Shown here in pieces: positions 4,787-12,844 of a DNA stretch of 12,930 nt. Within the stretch, counting starts at the first letter, position 1. Every line of letters starts with the position of its first letter. The notes under the pieces were generated by a model. That model saw only the letters and a program-made list of their open reading frames with translations, was not told the DNA's origin and searched no databases. The translations under genes and the position numbers were made by a program. This DNA comes from Rhodospirillaceae bacterium (GTDB lineage: Bacteria > Pseudomonadota > Alphaproteobacteria > SP197), in assembly GCA_018700655.1 (NCBI GenBank), contig JABIUG010000025.1, positions 1 to 12,930 of the forward strand, in the 5' to 3' direction.

Positions 4787-7700
4787 ATGGCACATCGCGA
4801 TCAGCAGCTGCGGGACCAACGCATGGGCGAGGTTCTGGCACTGATCGGTGAGCGTTTCGGCAGCGATGCCGAACGGGTCGCCTGTTTTGTGCGTTCCTTT
4901 TTTGCCGATGTGATCGCCGTCGATCTTGAGGGCCAGTCTGCAGAGAACCTCTATGGTGCCGCGGCCTCGATGTGGCAGTGGGTCAAGCAGCGCAAGGACG
5001 ACCGGCCCAAGATCCGCGTCTACAACCCCGATCTCGAACAGAATGGCTGGCAGTCGACCCATACCGCGATCGAGATCGTGGGCAAGGACATGCCGTTCCT
5101 GGTCGATTCCGTGGTCGCCGCGCTCAACCGCCTGAACCTGCCGGTCCTGCTGCTGGTCCACCCGATCATCCATATCGTGCGCGACGAGGCAGGCCAGATC
5201 GATACGATTCTGGAGAAGGGCGCCGCGGTCGAGGGCATGCAGGCCGAATCCGTGCTCCATGTCGAAATCACCCAGCAGCCCGACGGGCCGCGTCATGGCG
5301 AGATCGAGGAGCGTCTGCTTGAGGTGCTGGCCAATGTGCAGGCCTCGGTCGAACACTGGCCCCAGATGATCGCCGAACTCGACCAGCAGATCGCCGAGCT
5401 CAAGGCCAGTCCGCCGCCGGTCGAGGAAGAGGATTTCGCCGAGGGCCTCGATTTCCTGCAATGGCTCCGGGACAACCATTTCACCTTCCTGGGCCATCGC
5501 GAATACACCTTTGAACAGCGCGACGGGCAGGTCTTTGCAGAGATTGTCGAGGACAAGAACCTCGGTATCCTGCGTGAGGTTACGCGAGAAAGCCGGGCAC
5601 GCCACAAAGATCCGCTGCCCGACCATTTCGCGGCCTATCTCGAGCGCCGCGAGATGTTCATCATCTCCAAGGCTTGGACCCGCTCGGATGTGCATCGTTC
5701 GGTCTATATGGATTACATCGGCGTGCGCCGGTTCAACGAAAAGGGCGATGTCGTCGGCGAGCGGCGTTTCCTGGGTCTGCTGACCTCGACCGCCTACAGC
5801 GCGCTCCCCTCCCAGATCCCGCTGCTGCGGCGCAAGGTGGCGACGGTCAGGGAACGTTCGGGCTTCACCCGTGGCAGCCACAACGCCAAGGCGCTGGAAC
5901 ACATCCTCGATACCTTCCCGCGCGACGAGCTGTTCCAGACCGATGTCGATCCCCTGGAGGCGATCGCCCACGGCATCCTCCACATGGAGCATCGCCAGCG
6001 CATCCGGCTCTTCATGCGGAGCGACAATTACGGCCAGTTCGTGTCCTGCATCGTCTTTGTGCCGCGCGACAGCTACACGACCAATCTGCGCGACCGCATG
6101 CAGGCGATCCTGATGGAAGAGCTCAACGGCGACACGGTCGACGTCAACACCCAGCTTTCCGATGCGCCGATGGCGCGGGCCCATTTCATCGTGCACACGC
6201 CCGGCGGCAATGCCGACGCCAGCGATCTGAAAGCGATCGAAAAGCGACTGGTGGAAGCTTCACGCGACTGGGATGATGACTTCCAGGATGCCTTGGTCGA
6301 TGAACTCGGCGAAGGCCAGGGCATGGCCCTGTTCCACCGTTATGCCGCAGCGATTCCGGCCAACTACAAGGAGACCTTCAGCGCACGCCTGGCGGTTGCC
6401 GATATCGAACGCATGGAAAAGATCTCGACCAGCGGGATCGCCATGAATCTCTACCGCCGGGTCGATGCCGATGAAGGCACGCTGAACTTCAAGGTCTATC
6501 ACGAGGGTAATCCAGTGCCGCTCTCGAGCATCATACCGATGCTCGAGCATATGGGCCTGGTCGTGATCGAGGAGACGCCCTTCGAGATCCGGCCGACCGA
6601 AGGTTCGACCGTCTGGATTCATGATTTCCACGTCAATCTCGAGTTCGACTGGGAAGTCGATGTCAACGCGGCGCGTCAGCGGTTCCACGAAACCTTCGCA
6701 CGCGTCTGGTCGGGCGAGGTCGAGAACGACGATTTCAACGACCTTGTGCTCGCCGGGCTCGACTGGCGTCAGGTCGTGGTGTTGCGTGCCTATGCCAAAT
6801 ACATGACCCAGGCCAACGCACCGTTCAGTCAGGCCTATGTTGAGGCCACGCTGGCGGCCAATCCGGCACTGGCGCGCCATCTGGTCGAACTGTTTGTCGT
6901 GCGCTTTGATCCCGATAACCGGGATGATGTCGAAGGACGCGCCGACACGATCCGCGCCGACATTAACGAAGAGCTCGACCAGGTTGTCTCGCTCGACCAG
7001 GACCGAATCCTGCGGCGTTACCTCAACCTGATCGAAGCGACGCTGCGGACCAACTTCTTCCAGCCTGCCGAAGACGGCGAGCCGAAATCCTACGTCTCGT
7101 TCAAGTTCGACAGCCAGATGATCGACGAGTTGCCCGATCCCAAACCATGGCGCGAGATTTTCGTTTATTCGGCCAGGTTCGAGGCCGTGCATCTGCGCGG
7201 CGGGCCGGTCGCGCGCGGCGGCATCCGCTGGTCGGACCGGCGCGAGGATTTCCGCACCGAGGTGCTGGGTCTGGTCAAGGCGCAGATGGTCAAGAATGCG
7301 GTGATTGTGCCGGTAGGCTCTAAGGGCGGCTTTGTCGTCAAACATCCCCCCACCGAAGGCGGGCGCGAAGCGTTACAGGCCGAAGGTATCGCCTGTTACA
7401 AGATCTTCATGGCCGGCATGCTCGACATCACCAACAACATCGTTGGTGGTGAGATCGTGCAGCGCGACCGGGTCGTGCGCTACGATGACAGCGATCCCTA
7501 TCTGGTGGTCGCGGCTGACAAGGGCACCGCAACTTTCTCGGATATCGCCAACGGGGTGGCGGCTGAATACGGCCACTGGCTCGACGATGCCTTCGCTTCG
7601 GGCGGCTCGGCCGGCTATGACCACAAAGCCATGGCGATCACGGCCAAGGGCGCCTGGGAAGCGGTCAAACGCCATTTCCGCGAGCTGGGCAAGGACATCC

Positions 7701-9607
7701 AGACGCAAGAGTTCAGCGTCGTGGGCGTCGGCGACATGATGGGCGATGTCTTTGGCAACGGCATGTTGCTGTCTGAAAAGATACGCCTGCTGGGCGCCTT
7801 CAACCATCTCCACATTTTCATCGATCCCGATCCCAATGCGGCTGTGAGTTTTGACGAGCGCAAGCGGATGTTCGAGCTGCCGCGCTCGTCCTGGGCCGAC
7901 TATGACGTCTCGCTGATTTCAGAGGGCGGCGCGATCTTCGAACGCAGCGCCAAATCGCTGCAGCTCTCGCCCCAGATCCGCAAGTGTTTCGGTATCAAGC
8001 AGGAGCGGGTCACACCCAACGAACTGATCCACGCCATGCTGAAGGCCGAGGTCGAGCTGCTATGGAACGGCGGAATCGGGACCTACATCAAGGCAAGCGA
8101 CGAAAGCCATGCCGAGGTCGGCGACCGGGCCAATGACAGCCTGCGGGTCAACGGCAGGGAAGTCGGCGCCAAGGTCTTCGGCGAAGGCGGCAATCTGGGC
8201 GCGACCCAGGCCGGGCGGATCGAATACGCGCTGGCCGGTGGCTGTATCAACACCGATGCGATCGACAACTCCGCCGGCGTTGATTGTTCGGACCACGAGG
8301 TCAACATCAAGATCCTGCTGGGCGATGTCGTCGAAGCCGGCGACATGACGGTCAAACAGCGCGATCGTCTGCTGGTCGACATGACCGAGGAAGTCAGCGA
8401 CCTCGTCCTGCGCGACAACTATCTCCAGACCCAGGCGTTGACCGTTCTGCAAAGCCACGGCGAAACACGGACCGACGAGCAGATCCGTTTCATGCGTTCG
8501 ATCGAACAATCAGGTCTTCTCGACCGTGCGATCGAAGGTCTGCCCGATGACGAAAGCCTGGCCGATTGGCGCACCCAGGGGCGGCGTTTCACACGGCCGG
8601 AACTCTCGGTCCTGCTCGCCTATGCCAAAATGGATCTTTATCCGGCCCTGCTCGAGTCCGACCTGCCCGACGATCCCGATCTGCAGAGCGATCTCGTGCG
8701 TTATTTCCCCGCACCGCTGCAGAGCGGTTACGCCGATCGCATCGCCAGCCATCGCTTGCGCCGCGAGATCGTCGCGACCTTCACGACCAATTCGATTGTC
8801 AACCGTGCGGGCATCACCTTCGTTCACCGCATGGCCGAAGAAACCGGTTACGGCTTTGCCGATATCTCGCGCGCCTACACCGTGGCCCGCGACGCCTTTA
8901 ATCTGCGCGACGTCTGGGTCGAGATCGAGGCGCTCGACAACCAGGTTCCCTCGACCGTGCAGACCGCCATGCTGGAAGAAACCATGCTGCTGATCGAGCG
9001 GGTCACCGGCTGGATGCTGCGCCACCGCAGCCAGCCCATGGTGATCGGCGAAACGGTAGGGGCTTTCCGTCCCGCGGTGATGGCCCTGCAGGACAAACTG
9101 TCCGAACTGGTCAGCACCGCACGGCGTCAATCGATCCAACGTGCTGCCAAACGGTACGAGAAAGAAGGCGTGCCTTCCGATACCGCCGCGCTGGTCGCCA
9201 GCCTGCGCACGCTGGCTGCCGCCTGCGATGTGATTGACACGGCCGAGACCATGGAAATCGACGTGATCGACGTCGCCACCGTCTTCTTTGATGTCGGTGA
9301 GGAACTCGCGACCGACTGGCTGCGCGACATGCTGAGCCGTCTCACGGTCGAGGATCGCTGGGACCGTCTGGCCCAGCAGGCCCTGATCGAAGACAGCTTC
9401 CAGCAGCAACGCGCGATTGCCGCCGCGGTCCTGGCCGCCAACGGAGAAGTTGCTGCCGACAAGGCGACCGGCGTCTGGATCGCTGAGAACACAAACCGTG
9501 TCAACCGCGCCCTCTCGGTCGTCAACGACATGAAAAGCACGAACCTCCCCGTCGACCTCGCCATGGCTTCGGTTGCCAGCCGTGCCCTGCGCTCGCTTAC
9601 GGGTTGA
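4787..9607 (+). CDS. gdhB: NAD-specific glutamate dehydrogenase, large (about 180 kDa) type
   Basis: The enzyme deaminates L-glutamate to 2-oxoglutarate and ammonium with NAD+, feeding the TCA cycle; it is cytosolic and catabolic. With the start at 4787 it has 1606 residues, the usual size for this family in alphaproteobacteria and pseudomonads. An ACT-like N-terminal region holds HTAIEIVGKDMPFLVDSV (near 90). The catalytic part has RGGIRWSDRREDF (810-822), Lys836 in QMVKNAV, Lys846 in VGSKGGF, and the Rossmann motif GVGDMMGDVFGNG (980-992). PRSSWADYD, LLWNGGIGTYIK and GEGGNLGATQAGR follow, then a long helical C-terminus. The frame is intact throughout. The open frame extends to 4664, but residues before MAHRDQQ have no family match and a -10-like box lies between. 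It is divergent from the soxB-like gene; both serve amino-acid breakdown, though a joint role is inference. The symbol follows usage for this family and is not certain. Confidence 0.97.
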   Translation: MAHRDQQLRDQRMGEVLALIGERFGSDAERVACFVRSFFADVIAVDLEGQSAENLYGAAASMWQWVKQRKDDRPKIRVYNPDLEQNGWQSTHTAIEIVGKDMPFLVDSVVAALNRLNLPVLLLVHPIIHIVRDEAGQIDTILEKGAAVEGMQAESVLHVEITQQPDGPRHGEIEERLLEVLANVQASVEHWPQMIAELDQQIAELKASPPPVEEEDFAEGLDFLQWLRDNHFTFLGHREYTFEQRDGQVFAEIVEDKNLGILREVTRESRARHKDPLPDHFAAYLERREMFIISKAWTRSDVHRSVYMDYIGVRRFNEKGDVVGERRFLGLLTSTAYSALPSQIPLLRRKVATVRERSGFTRGSHNAKALEHILDTFPRDELFQTDVDPLEAIAHGILHMEHRQRIRLFMRSDNYGQFVSCIVFVPRDSYTTNLRDRMQAILMEELNGDTVDVNTQLSDAPMARAHFIVHTPGGNADASDLKAIEKRLVEASRDWDDDFQDALVDELGEGQGMALFHRYAAAIPANYKETFSARLAVADIERMEKISTSGIAMNLYRRVDADEGTLNFKVYHEGNPVPLSSIIPMLEHMGLVVIEETPFEIRPTEGSTVWIHDFHVNLEFDWEVDVNAARQRFHETFARVWSGEVENDDFNDLVLAGLDWRQVVVLRAYAKYMTQANAPFSQAYVEATLAANPALARHLVELFVVRFDPDNRDDVEGRADTIRADINEELDQVVSLDQDRILRRYLNLIEATLRTNFFQPAEDGEPKSYVSFKFDSQMIDELPDPKPWREIFVYSARFEAVHLRGGPVARGGIRWSDRREDFRTEVLGLVKAQMVKNAVIVPVGSKGGFVVKHPPTEGGREALQAEGIACYKIFMAGMLDITNNIVGGEIVQRDRVVRYDDSDPYLVVAADKGTATFSDIANGVAAEYGHWLDDAFASGGSAGYDHKAMAITAKGAWEAVKRHFRELGKDIQTQEFSVVGVGDMMGDVFGNGMLLSEKIRLLGAFNHLHIFIDPDPNAAVSFDERKRMFELPRSSWADYDVSLISEGGAIFERSAKSLQLSPQIRKCFGIKQERVTPNELIHAMLKAEVELLWNGGIGTYIKASDESHAEVGDRANDSLRVNGREVGAKVFGEGGNLGATQAGRIEYALAGGCINTDAIDNSAGVDCSDHEVNIKILLGDVVEAGDMTVKQRDRLLVDMTEEVSDLVLRDNYLQTQALTVLQSHGETRTDEQIRFMRSIEQSGLLDRAIEGLPDDESLADWRTQGRRFTRPELSVLLAYAKMDLYPALLESDLPDDPDLQSDLVRYFPAPLQSGYADRIASHRLRREIVATFTTNSIVNRAGITFVHRMAEETGYGFADISRAYTVARDAFNLRDVWVEIEALDNQVPSTVQTAMLEETMLLIERVTGWMLRHRSQPMVIGETVGAFRPAVMALQDKLSELVSTARRQSIQRAAKRYEKEGVPSDTAALVASLRTLAAACDVIDTAETMEIDVIDVATVFFDVGEELATDWLRDMLSRLTVEDRWDRLAQQALIEDSFQQQRAIAAAVLAANGEVAADKATGVWIAENTNRVNRALSVVNDMKSTNLPVDLAMASVASRALRSLTG

Positions 9608-9648
9608 GCTGGATCAGGGGCCTTCTCGCTGACCATAACTTCAGCACC

Positions 9649-9760
9649 CGTCATGCCCCGGCTTGACCGGAGCATCCATCCCGAGCCCTGGCGACCGCAA
9701 CCGACCGTGCGATGTGTCAGGTCTGCGGCATGGATCGTCCGGTCAAGCCGGGCGATGACG
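9649..9760. repeat. Intergenic inverted-repeat element between gdh and the PLP-lyase gene
   Basis: Arms at 9649-9679 and 9730-9760 match inverted at 27 of 31 positions by eye, each starting CGTCAT, with core CCCGGCTTGACCGG and ending ATCCAT. The four mismatches are two GC/CG swaps placed symmetrically. Each arm also holds a small CCGG-CTTGA-CCGG palindrome. Sequences of this kind (CGTCAT...CCGGCTTGACC...ATCCA) are well-known dispersed intergenic repeats in alphaproteobacteria. Placed between two convergent genes, it may end or stabilise both transcripts. An open minus frame across it (RLDRTIH...) is the usual spurious product of such repeats. Confidence 0.8.
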
Positions 9761-9800
9761 AAATTGGAGTGAGGGCTCTGTTGGCCTCCACCCATTCGCC

Positions 9801-10862
9801 TTAGGCCGGTAGCGGCCTCAGATTGATTTCACCGTACTGGTTGGCATAGGCGTGGGTCGCAGGGGTGCCGCCCAGGTGCATGAGCAGGACGTTAGAGCTA
9901 GGTCTGAACCGGCCTGCTCTGGCGAGATCGATCAGGCCGCGCACGGCCTTGCCTTCATAGACGGGGTCGGCAATCAGGCCTTCGGTTCGGGCAAGCAGGC
10001 CGATCGCGTCGAAGGTGGTGGCATCCGAGACGCCATAGGGGCTGGCATCGCCCACGACAATTTCGACATCGGCTGACGCGACACGTTGCGATGCACCGAG
10101 GTCTTCGAGGGCGGCGTTGGCAAGGCGTTCGACGCGGGCTTTCTTGATCTCGGTCTCTTCGTCATCGGGCACGCCGATGACGCGTGTTTCGGAATCGAAC
10201 GCCGCCAGTCCGGCGAGCAGGCCGGACTGGGTGCTGCTGGATCCGGTGCAATGCACGATGGTGTCGAAAGCAAAGCCCAGCGATGCCTGCTGGGCCGCGA
10301 TTTCAGCGGCACAGACGGCGTAGCCATAGCTGCCCAGTGGATGATCGGAGGCGCCGCCCGGGATCAGATAGGGTTTGTGTCCCTGGTCGGCCAGGTGGGC
10401 CACGAGGTCGGTCAACGGGCCTTCGTCCTCGATCGGCCGATCGGTCTCATCGAGATAAAGTTCCGCCCCCATCAGGTTGCTGAAAAGAATGTTGCCGACA
10501 TTGCGATAGGCCGGGCCGCCATCTCTCGTCCAGCCGTTGTGCAGCAATGCGCATTTCATCCCGGCCTTTGCCGCGGCCGCAGCGGTCTGTCGTGTGTGGT
10601 TGGACTGGATCGCACCGACCGTCACAAGCATGTCGAAGCCGCGCGCCTTTGCATCGCCCACCAGGAATTCCAGCTTGCGGGTCTTGTTGCCGCCGCCGAC
10701 CAGGCCTGTCAGGTCGGCGCGTTTGACCCAGAGGTCGATGTCGCCCAAATGCCGGGCGAAGTTCTCCAGCCGGTGAATCGGGGTCGGCAACTGGGCCAGG
10801 GAAAAGCGCGGCAGGTCTGCAAGGTTTGCCAGCCCGCCTGTCAGTGGTGTCGAAGTCGTCAT
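9801..10862 (-). CDS. PLP-dependent D-cysteine desulfhydrase / ACC deaminase family enzyme
   Basis: The 353 residues cover the tryptophan-synthase-beta-type PLP fold (fold type II). Lys60 in VGGGNKTRKLEFL should form the Schiff base; SNHTRQTAA (87-95) is the substrate-binding loop; TGSSSTQSG (206-214) is the phosphate loop. The family includes D-cysteine desulfhydrase (pyruvate, sulfide and ammonia), ACC deaminase (2-oxobutyrate and ammonia) and L-cysteate sulfo-lyase. Specificity markers are mixed: His89 in SNH is desulfhydrase-like, while Trp111, Tyr302-Glu303 in DPVYEGK and Leu330 in HLGG match positions that in ACC deaminase are Trp102, Tyr294-Glu295 and Leu322. ATG at 10862 follows AAAGG at about 10 nt. 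It is convergent with gdh across an inverted-repeat element; a 13-bp dyad lies about 112 bp upstream. Substrate is open; family assignment is firm. Confidence 0.9.
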   Translation of the reverse strand: MTTSTPLTGGLANLADLPRFSLAQLPTPIHRLENFARHLGDIDLWVKRADLTGLVGGGNKTRKLEFLVGDAKARGFDMLVTVGAIQSNHTRQTAAAAAKAGMKCALLHNGWTRDGGPAYRNVGNILFSNLMGAELYLDETDRPIEDEGPLTDLVAHLADQGHKPYLIPGGASDHPLGSYGYAVCAAEIAAQQASLGFAFDTIVHCTGSSSTQSGLLAGLAAFDSETRVIGVPDDEETEIKKARVERLANAALEDLGASQRVASADVEIVVGDASPYGVSDATTFDAIGLLARTEGLIADPVYEGKAVRGLIDLARAGRFRPSSNVLLMHLGGTPATHAYANQYGEINLRPLPA

Positions 10863-10953
10863 GATCGTTACGCCTTTGGGTTGGTTCCGTGAAATCAGCG
10901 GAATCTGGCGGTCGATCGAACGGGGCAGGCTGGTTGCCGCCCGGGGCGAACAA

Positions 10954-10994
10954 CGGTCAAGTTAGACGGCTGATGGCGATATCTAACGTGACCG
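10954..10994. promoter_or_regulatory. 13-bp dyad upstream of the PLP-lyase gene (operator-like or hairpin)
   Basis: CGGTCAAGTTAGA (10954-10966) and TCTAACGTGACCG (10982-10994) are inverted copies with one mismatch, separated by 15 bp. The centre is about 112 bp before the lyase ATG and about 305 bp before murJ. TTTTT at 10999-11003 follows on the plus strand, but no plus-strand gene ends here, so a terminator role has no obvious client. A regulator binding site is the simpler reading, by inference. Confidence 0.45.
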
Positions 10995-11011
10995 CAGGTT
11001 TTTGAACACCC

Positions 11012-11124
11012 CAACCCGGAAGCCGGCTCGCATAGGCTCCATTGGGTTGTCTAGGATGCCGGCTGCCGGGCGCGCGTTAGCGTTCGCGCGATATGGCAAT
11101 CTCCGGATCGGCCTCGAAGAGGCC
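11012..11124. repeat. Cluster of three inverted repeats in the dcyD-family/murJ intergenic region
   Basis: Three hairpins follow one another. CAACCC (11012-11017) pairs with GGGTTG (11044-11049), with an inner GGA-A-GCC/GGCTCC stem. CGCGCG (11071-11076) pairs with CGCGCG (11085-11090). GGCCTC-GAA-GAGGCC (11110-11124) is perfect. No convincing reading frame covers them. With neighbouring features they fill the 416-bp gene-free region 10863-11278. They may be decayed dispersed repeats or a structured RNA; nothing visible decides between these. Confidence 0.4.
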
Positions 11125-11160
11125 AGCTCGCCACGAAACCGCCCAGCTTTCCCGGCACAT

Positions 11161-11222
11161 AGAGCGGATCATGACTGGGTGGACCCACTCTGTGATTCCA
11201 CACAATCTTGTGAATCCGCTCT
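11161..11222. repeat. Dispersed-type inverted-repeat element upstream of murJ
   Basis: AGAGCGGAT (11161-11169) and ATCCGCTCT (11214-11222) are perfect 9-bp ends. Inside are TGGGT-GG-ACCCA (11176-11187) and GATT-cca-CACAA-TC-TTGTG-AATC. Elements with AGAGCGGAT...GTGATTCC...ATCCGCTCT are familiar as dispersed intergenic repeats in alphaproteobacteria (recalled, not searched). Confidence 0.6.
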
Positions 11223-11233
11223 ATATCAAATAG

Positions 11234-11273
11234 CTAGAGCATCTTCGCTCGATATCATCGGGATATGCTCCAG
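11234..11273. repeat. Hairpin element abutting the murJ start
   Basis: CTAGAGCAT (11234-11242) and ATGCTCCAG (11265-11273) pair at 8 of 9 positions, with an inner CGAT-ATC-ATCG hairpin (11250-11260). The right arm ends 5 nt before the murJ ATG and covers the place where a Shine-Dalgarno site should be. It follows the 11161-11222 element by 11 bp, so the two may be parts of one composite repeat. Confidence 0.55.
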
Positions 11274-11278
11274 AGCCC

Positions 11279-12844
11279 ATGAACCTTGCCCGTGCCTTTG
11301 TAACCGTCAGCGGGCTCACCGCGCTCAGCCGTGTGCTGGGTTTTGTGCGCGACATGCTATTTGCGGCTGCGCTGGGGGCCGGGATCTCGGCCGACGCCTT
11401 TCTGGTCGCCTTCAAGCTTCCCAATTTCTTCCGTCACCTGTTTGCCGAAGGTGCGTTCAACGCCGCCTTCATCCCGATGTTCGCAGGCCGGCTGGAAGGC
11501 GAGGGCAAGGCCGAAGCCAAACGTCTGGCTGACGAGACGATGGCCATCCTGCTGCTGGTTCTGGTTGTCTTGGTGGTGGTGTTCGAGATCGCGATGCCGT
11601 GGGTGATGCTGGGCCTGGCGCCGGGCTTTACCGATGAACCCGAAAAGTTCGCGCTCGCGATCGACCTCACGCGCATCACATTTCCCTATTTGCTGATGAT
11701 CTCGCTGGTTGCCCTGTTTGGCGGCATGTTGAATTCGACCGGACGTTTCGCCGCCTATGCTGCGGCGCCGATCCTGCTCAATCTCAGCCTGATCGCGACA
11801 GCACTTGTCGCCTACTACTCCGATGGCATCGGTGCAGGCCATGCACTGGCCTGGGGTGTGACCCTGGGCGGTGTTGCGCAGCTACTGCTCCTGCTCGCCA
11901 ACCTCAGCCGCGCCAGCCTGATGCCGCGCCTGCTGTGGCCGCGCCTCACAAAGGGCGTGCGCCAGGTCCTGCGTCTGTTCGGCCCGGCGGCGCTGGGTGC
12001 AGGTGTCGTCCAGATCAACCTGGTGATCGATCTATGGGTCGCTTCGTTCCTGCCGACCGGTTCGATCTCCTATCTTTATTATGCCGACCGGGTGAACCAG
12101 CTTCTCCTGGGGGTCGTCGGCATTGCGGTCGGCACCGCCCTGCTTCCGCTGTTGTCGCGCCAGATCGAGGCCGGTGATCAGAACGGCGCCAACGACAGCC
12201 AGAGCCGTGCGGTGGAACTCGTCATGGTGTTCTGTGTGCCGGGTGCGGTCGCGCTCACGATCATCGCCGGACCGATCATCGCCGTGCTGTTCGAGCGCGG
12301 CGCGTTCGACGCCGCCGACACCGCCGCCAGTGCCGCCGCACTGGTCGCCTTTGCCACCGGCCTGCCCGCCTATGTCCTGATCAAGGTCTTTGCCCCGGGG
12401 TTTTTTGCGCGCAAGGATACCAAGACGCCGGTCAAGGTCGCGGTCGTGGGTCTGCTCAGCAACCTTGCCATCATGGCGATGCTGATCTGGTCACTGGGTC
12501 ATGTCGGCATTGCGCTCGCCACGGCGGGTGCGGCCTGGATCAACGGCGGCATTCTTTGTTACATCCTGATCAAGCGCGGTCATTTCAAACCGGACGCGCG
12601 CCTCAGGCACCGCCTGGTGCGCATCCTCTTGGCTTCGGCCCTGATGGCCGTCGCCCTGTGGGCTGCAAGCTGGGCCATGGCGCGCTACGTGCCCGACACC
12701 AAGCTGTTCGAAGCACTGGCATTGGGCGGCATGGTCGTGCTGGGGCTTGCCGTCTACGCCATCGCCGGCCAGGTCCTGGGCGCTTTCAACCTCGCCGACA
12801 TCAGGGCGATGGTGCGCCGTCGAGCGCCGACGAAAGGGACATGA
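11279..12844 (+). CDS. murJ: Lipid II flippase MurJ (MviN)
   Basis: MurJ moves lipid II, the peptidoglycan precursor, across the inner membrane. The 521-residue protein has the family length, about 14 hydrophobic segments and the typical N-terminus ALSRVLGFVRDMLFAAALG. Residues known to be essential in E. coli MurJ appear at the same numbers: Arg18, Arg24, Asp39 and Arg52 (in KLPNFFRHLFAEGAF). Arg271 in YLYYADRVNQ corresponds to E. coli Arg270; the next acidic position there is Gln274 here. GAFDAADT and FFARKDTKTPVKV are further family landmarks, and RRRAPTKGT is the basic tail. ATG at 11279 matches the family N-terminus exactly, but no good ribosome site precedes it and a repeat hairpin ends 5 nt upstream. 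No other cell-wall genes are adjacent. Its last 44 bp overlap a probable convergent gene. Confidence 0.96.
   Translation: MNLARAFVTVSGLTALSRVLGFVRDMLFAAALGAGISADAFLVAFKLPNFFRHLFAEGAFNAAFIPMFAGRLEGEGKAEAKRLADETMAILLLVLVVLVVVFEIAMPWVMLGLAPGFTDEPEKFALAIDLTRITFPYLLMISLVALFGGMLNSTGRFAAYAAAPILLNLSLIATALVAYYSDGIGAGHALAWGVTLGGVAQLLLLLANLSRASLMPRLLWPRLTKGVRQVLRLFGPAALGAGVVQINLVIDLWVASFLPTGSISYLYYADRVNQLLLGVVGIAVGTALLPLLSRQIEAGDQNGANDSQSRAVELVMVFCVPGAVALTIIAGPIIAVLFERGAFDAADTAASAAALVAFATGLPAYVLIKVFAPGFFARKDTKTPVKVAVVGLLSNLAIMAMLIWSLGHVGIALATAGAAWINGGILCYILIKRGHFKPDARLRHRLVRILLASALMAVALWAASWAMARYVPDTKLFEALALGGMVVLGLAVYAIAGQVLGAFNLADIRAMVRRRAPTKGT

Noticed and set aside
4754..9409. Long minus-strand open frames (4754-6196, 6260-7345, 8510-9409) opposite glutamate dehydrogenase
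   Set aside because: The plus frame is a complete, conserved 1606-residue enzyme; the antisense products show no motifs and mirror its codon bias.
9127..9795. Minus open frame running through the intergenic inverted repeat
   Set aside because: Its recognisable part (RLDRTIH, MLRSSRGMTG) is what this repeat family yields when translated, and the rest is antisense to gdh.
10954..11003. Dyad plus T tract as a terminator
   Set aside because: No plus-strand gene lies upstream to be terminated, and on the minus strand no T tract follows. Kept only as a dyad.
11002..11532. Plus open frame overlapping the murJ start
   Set aside because: It runs out of frame through murJ, crosses two inverted repeats and has no family features.
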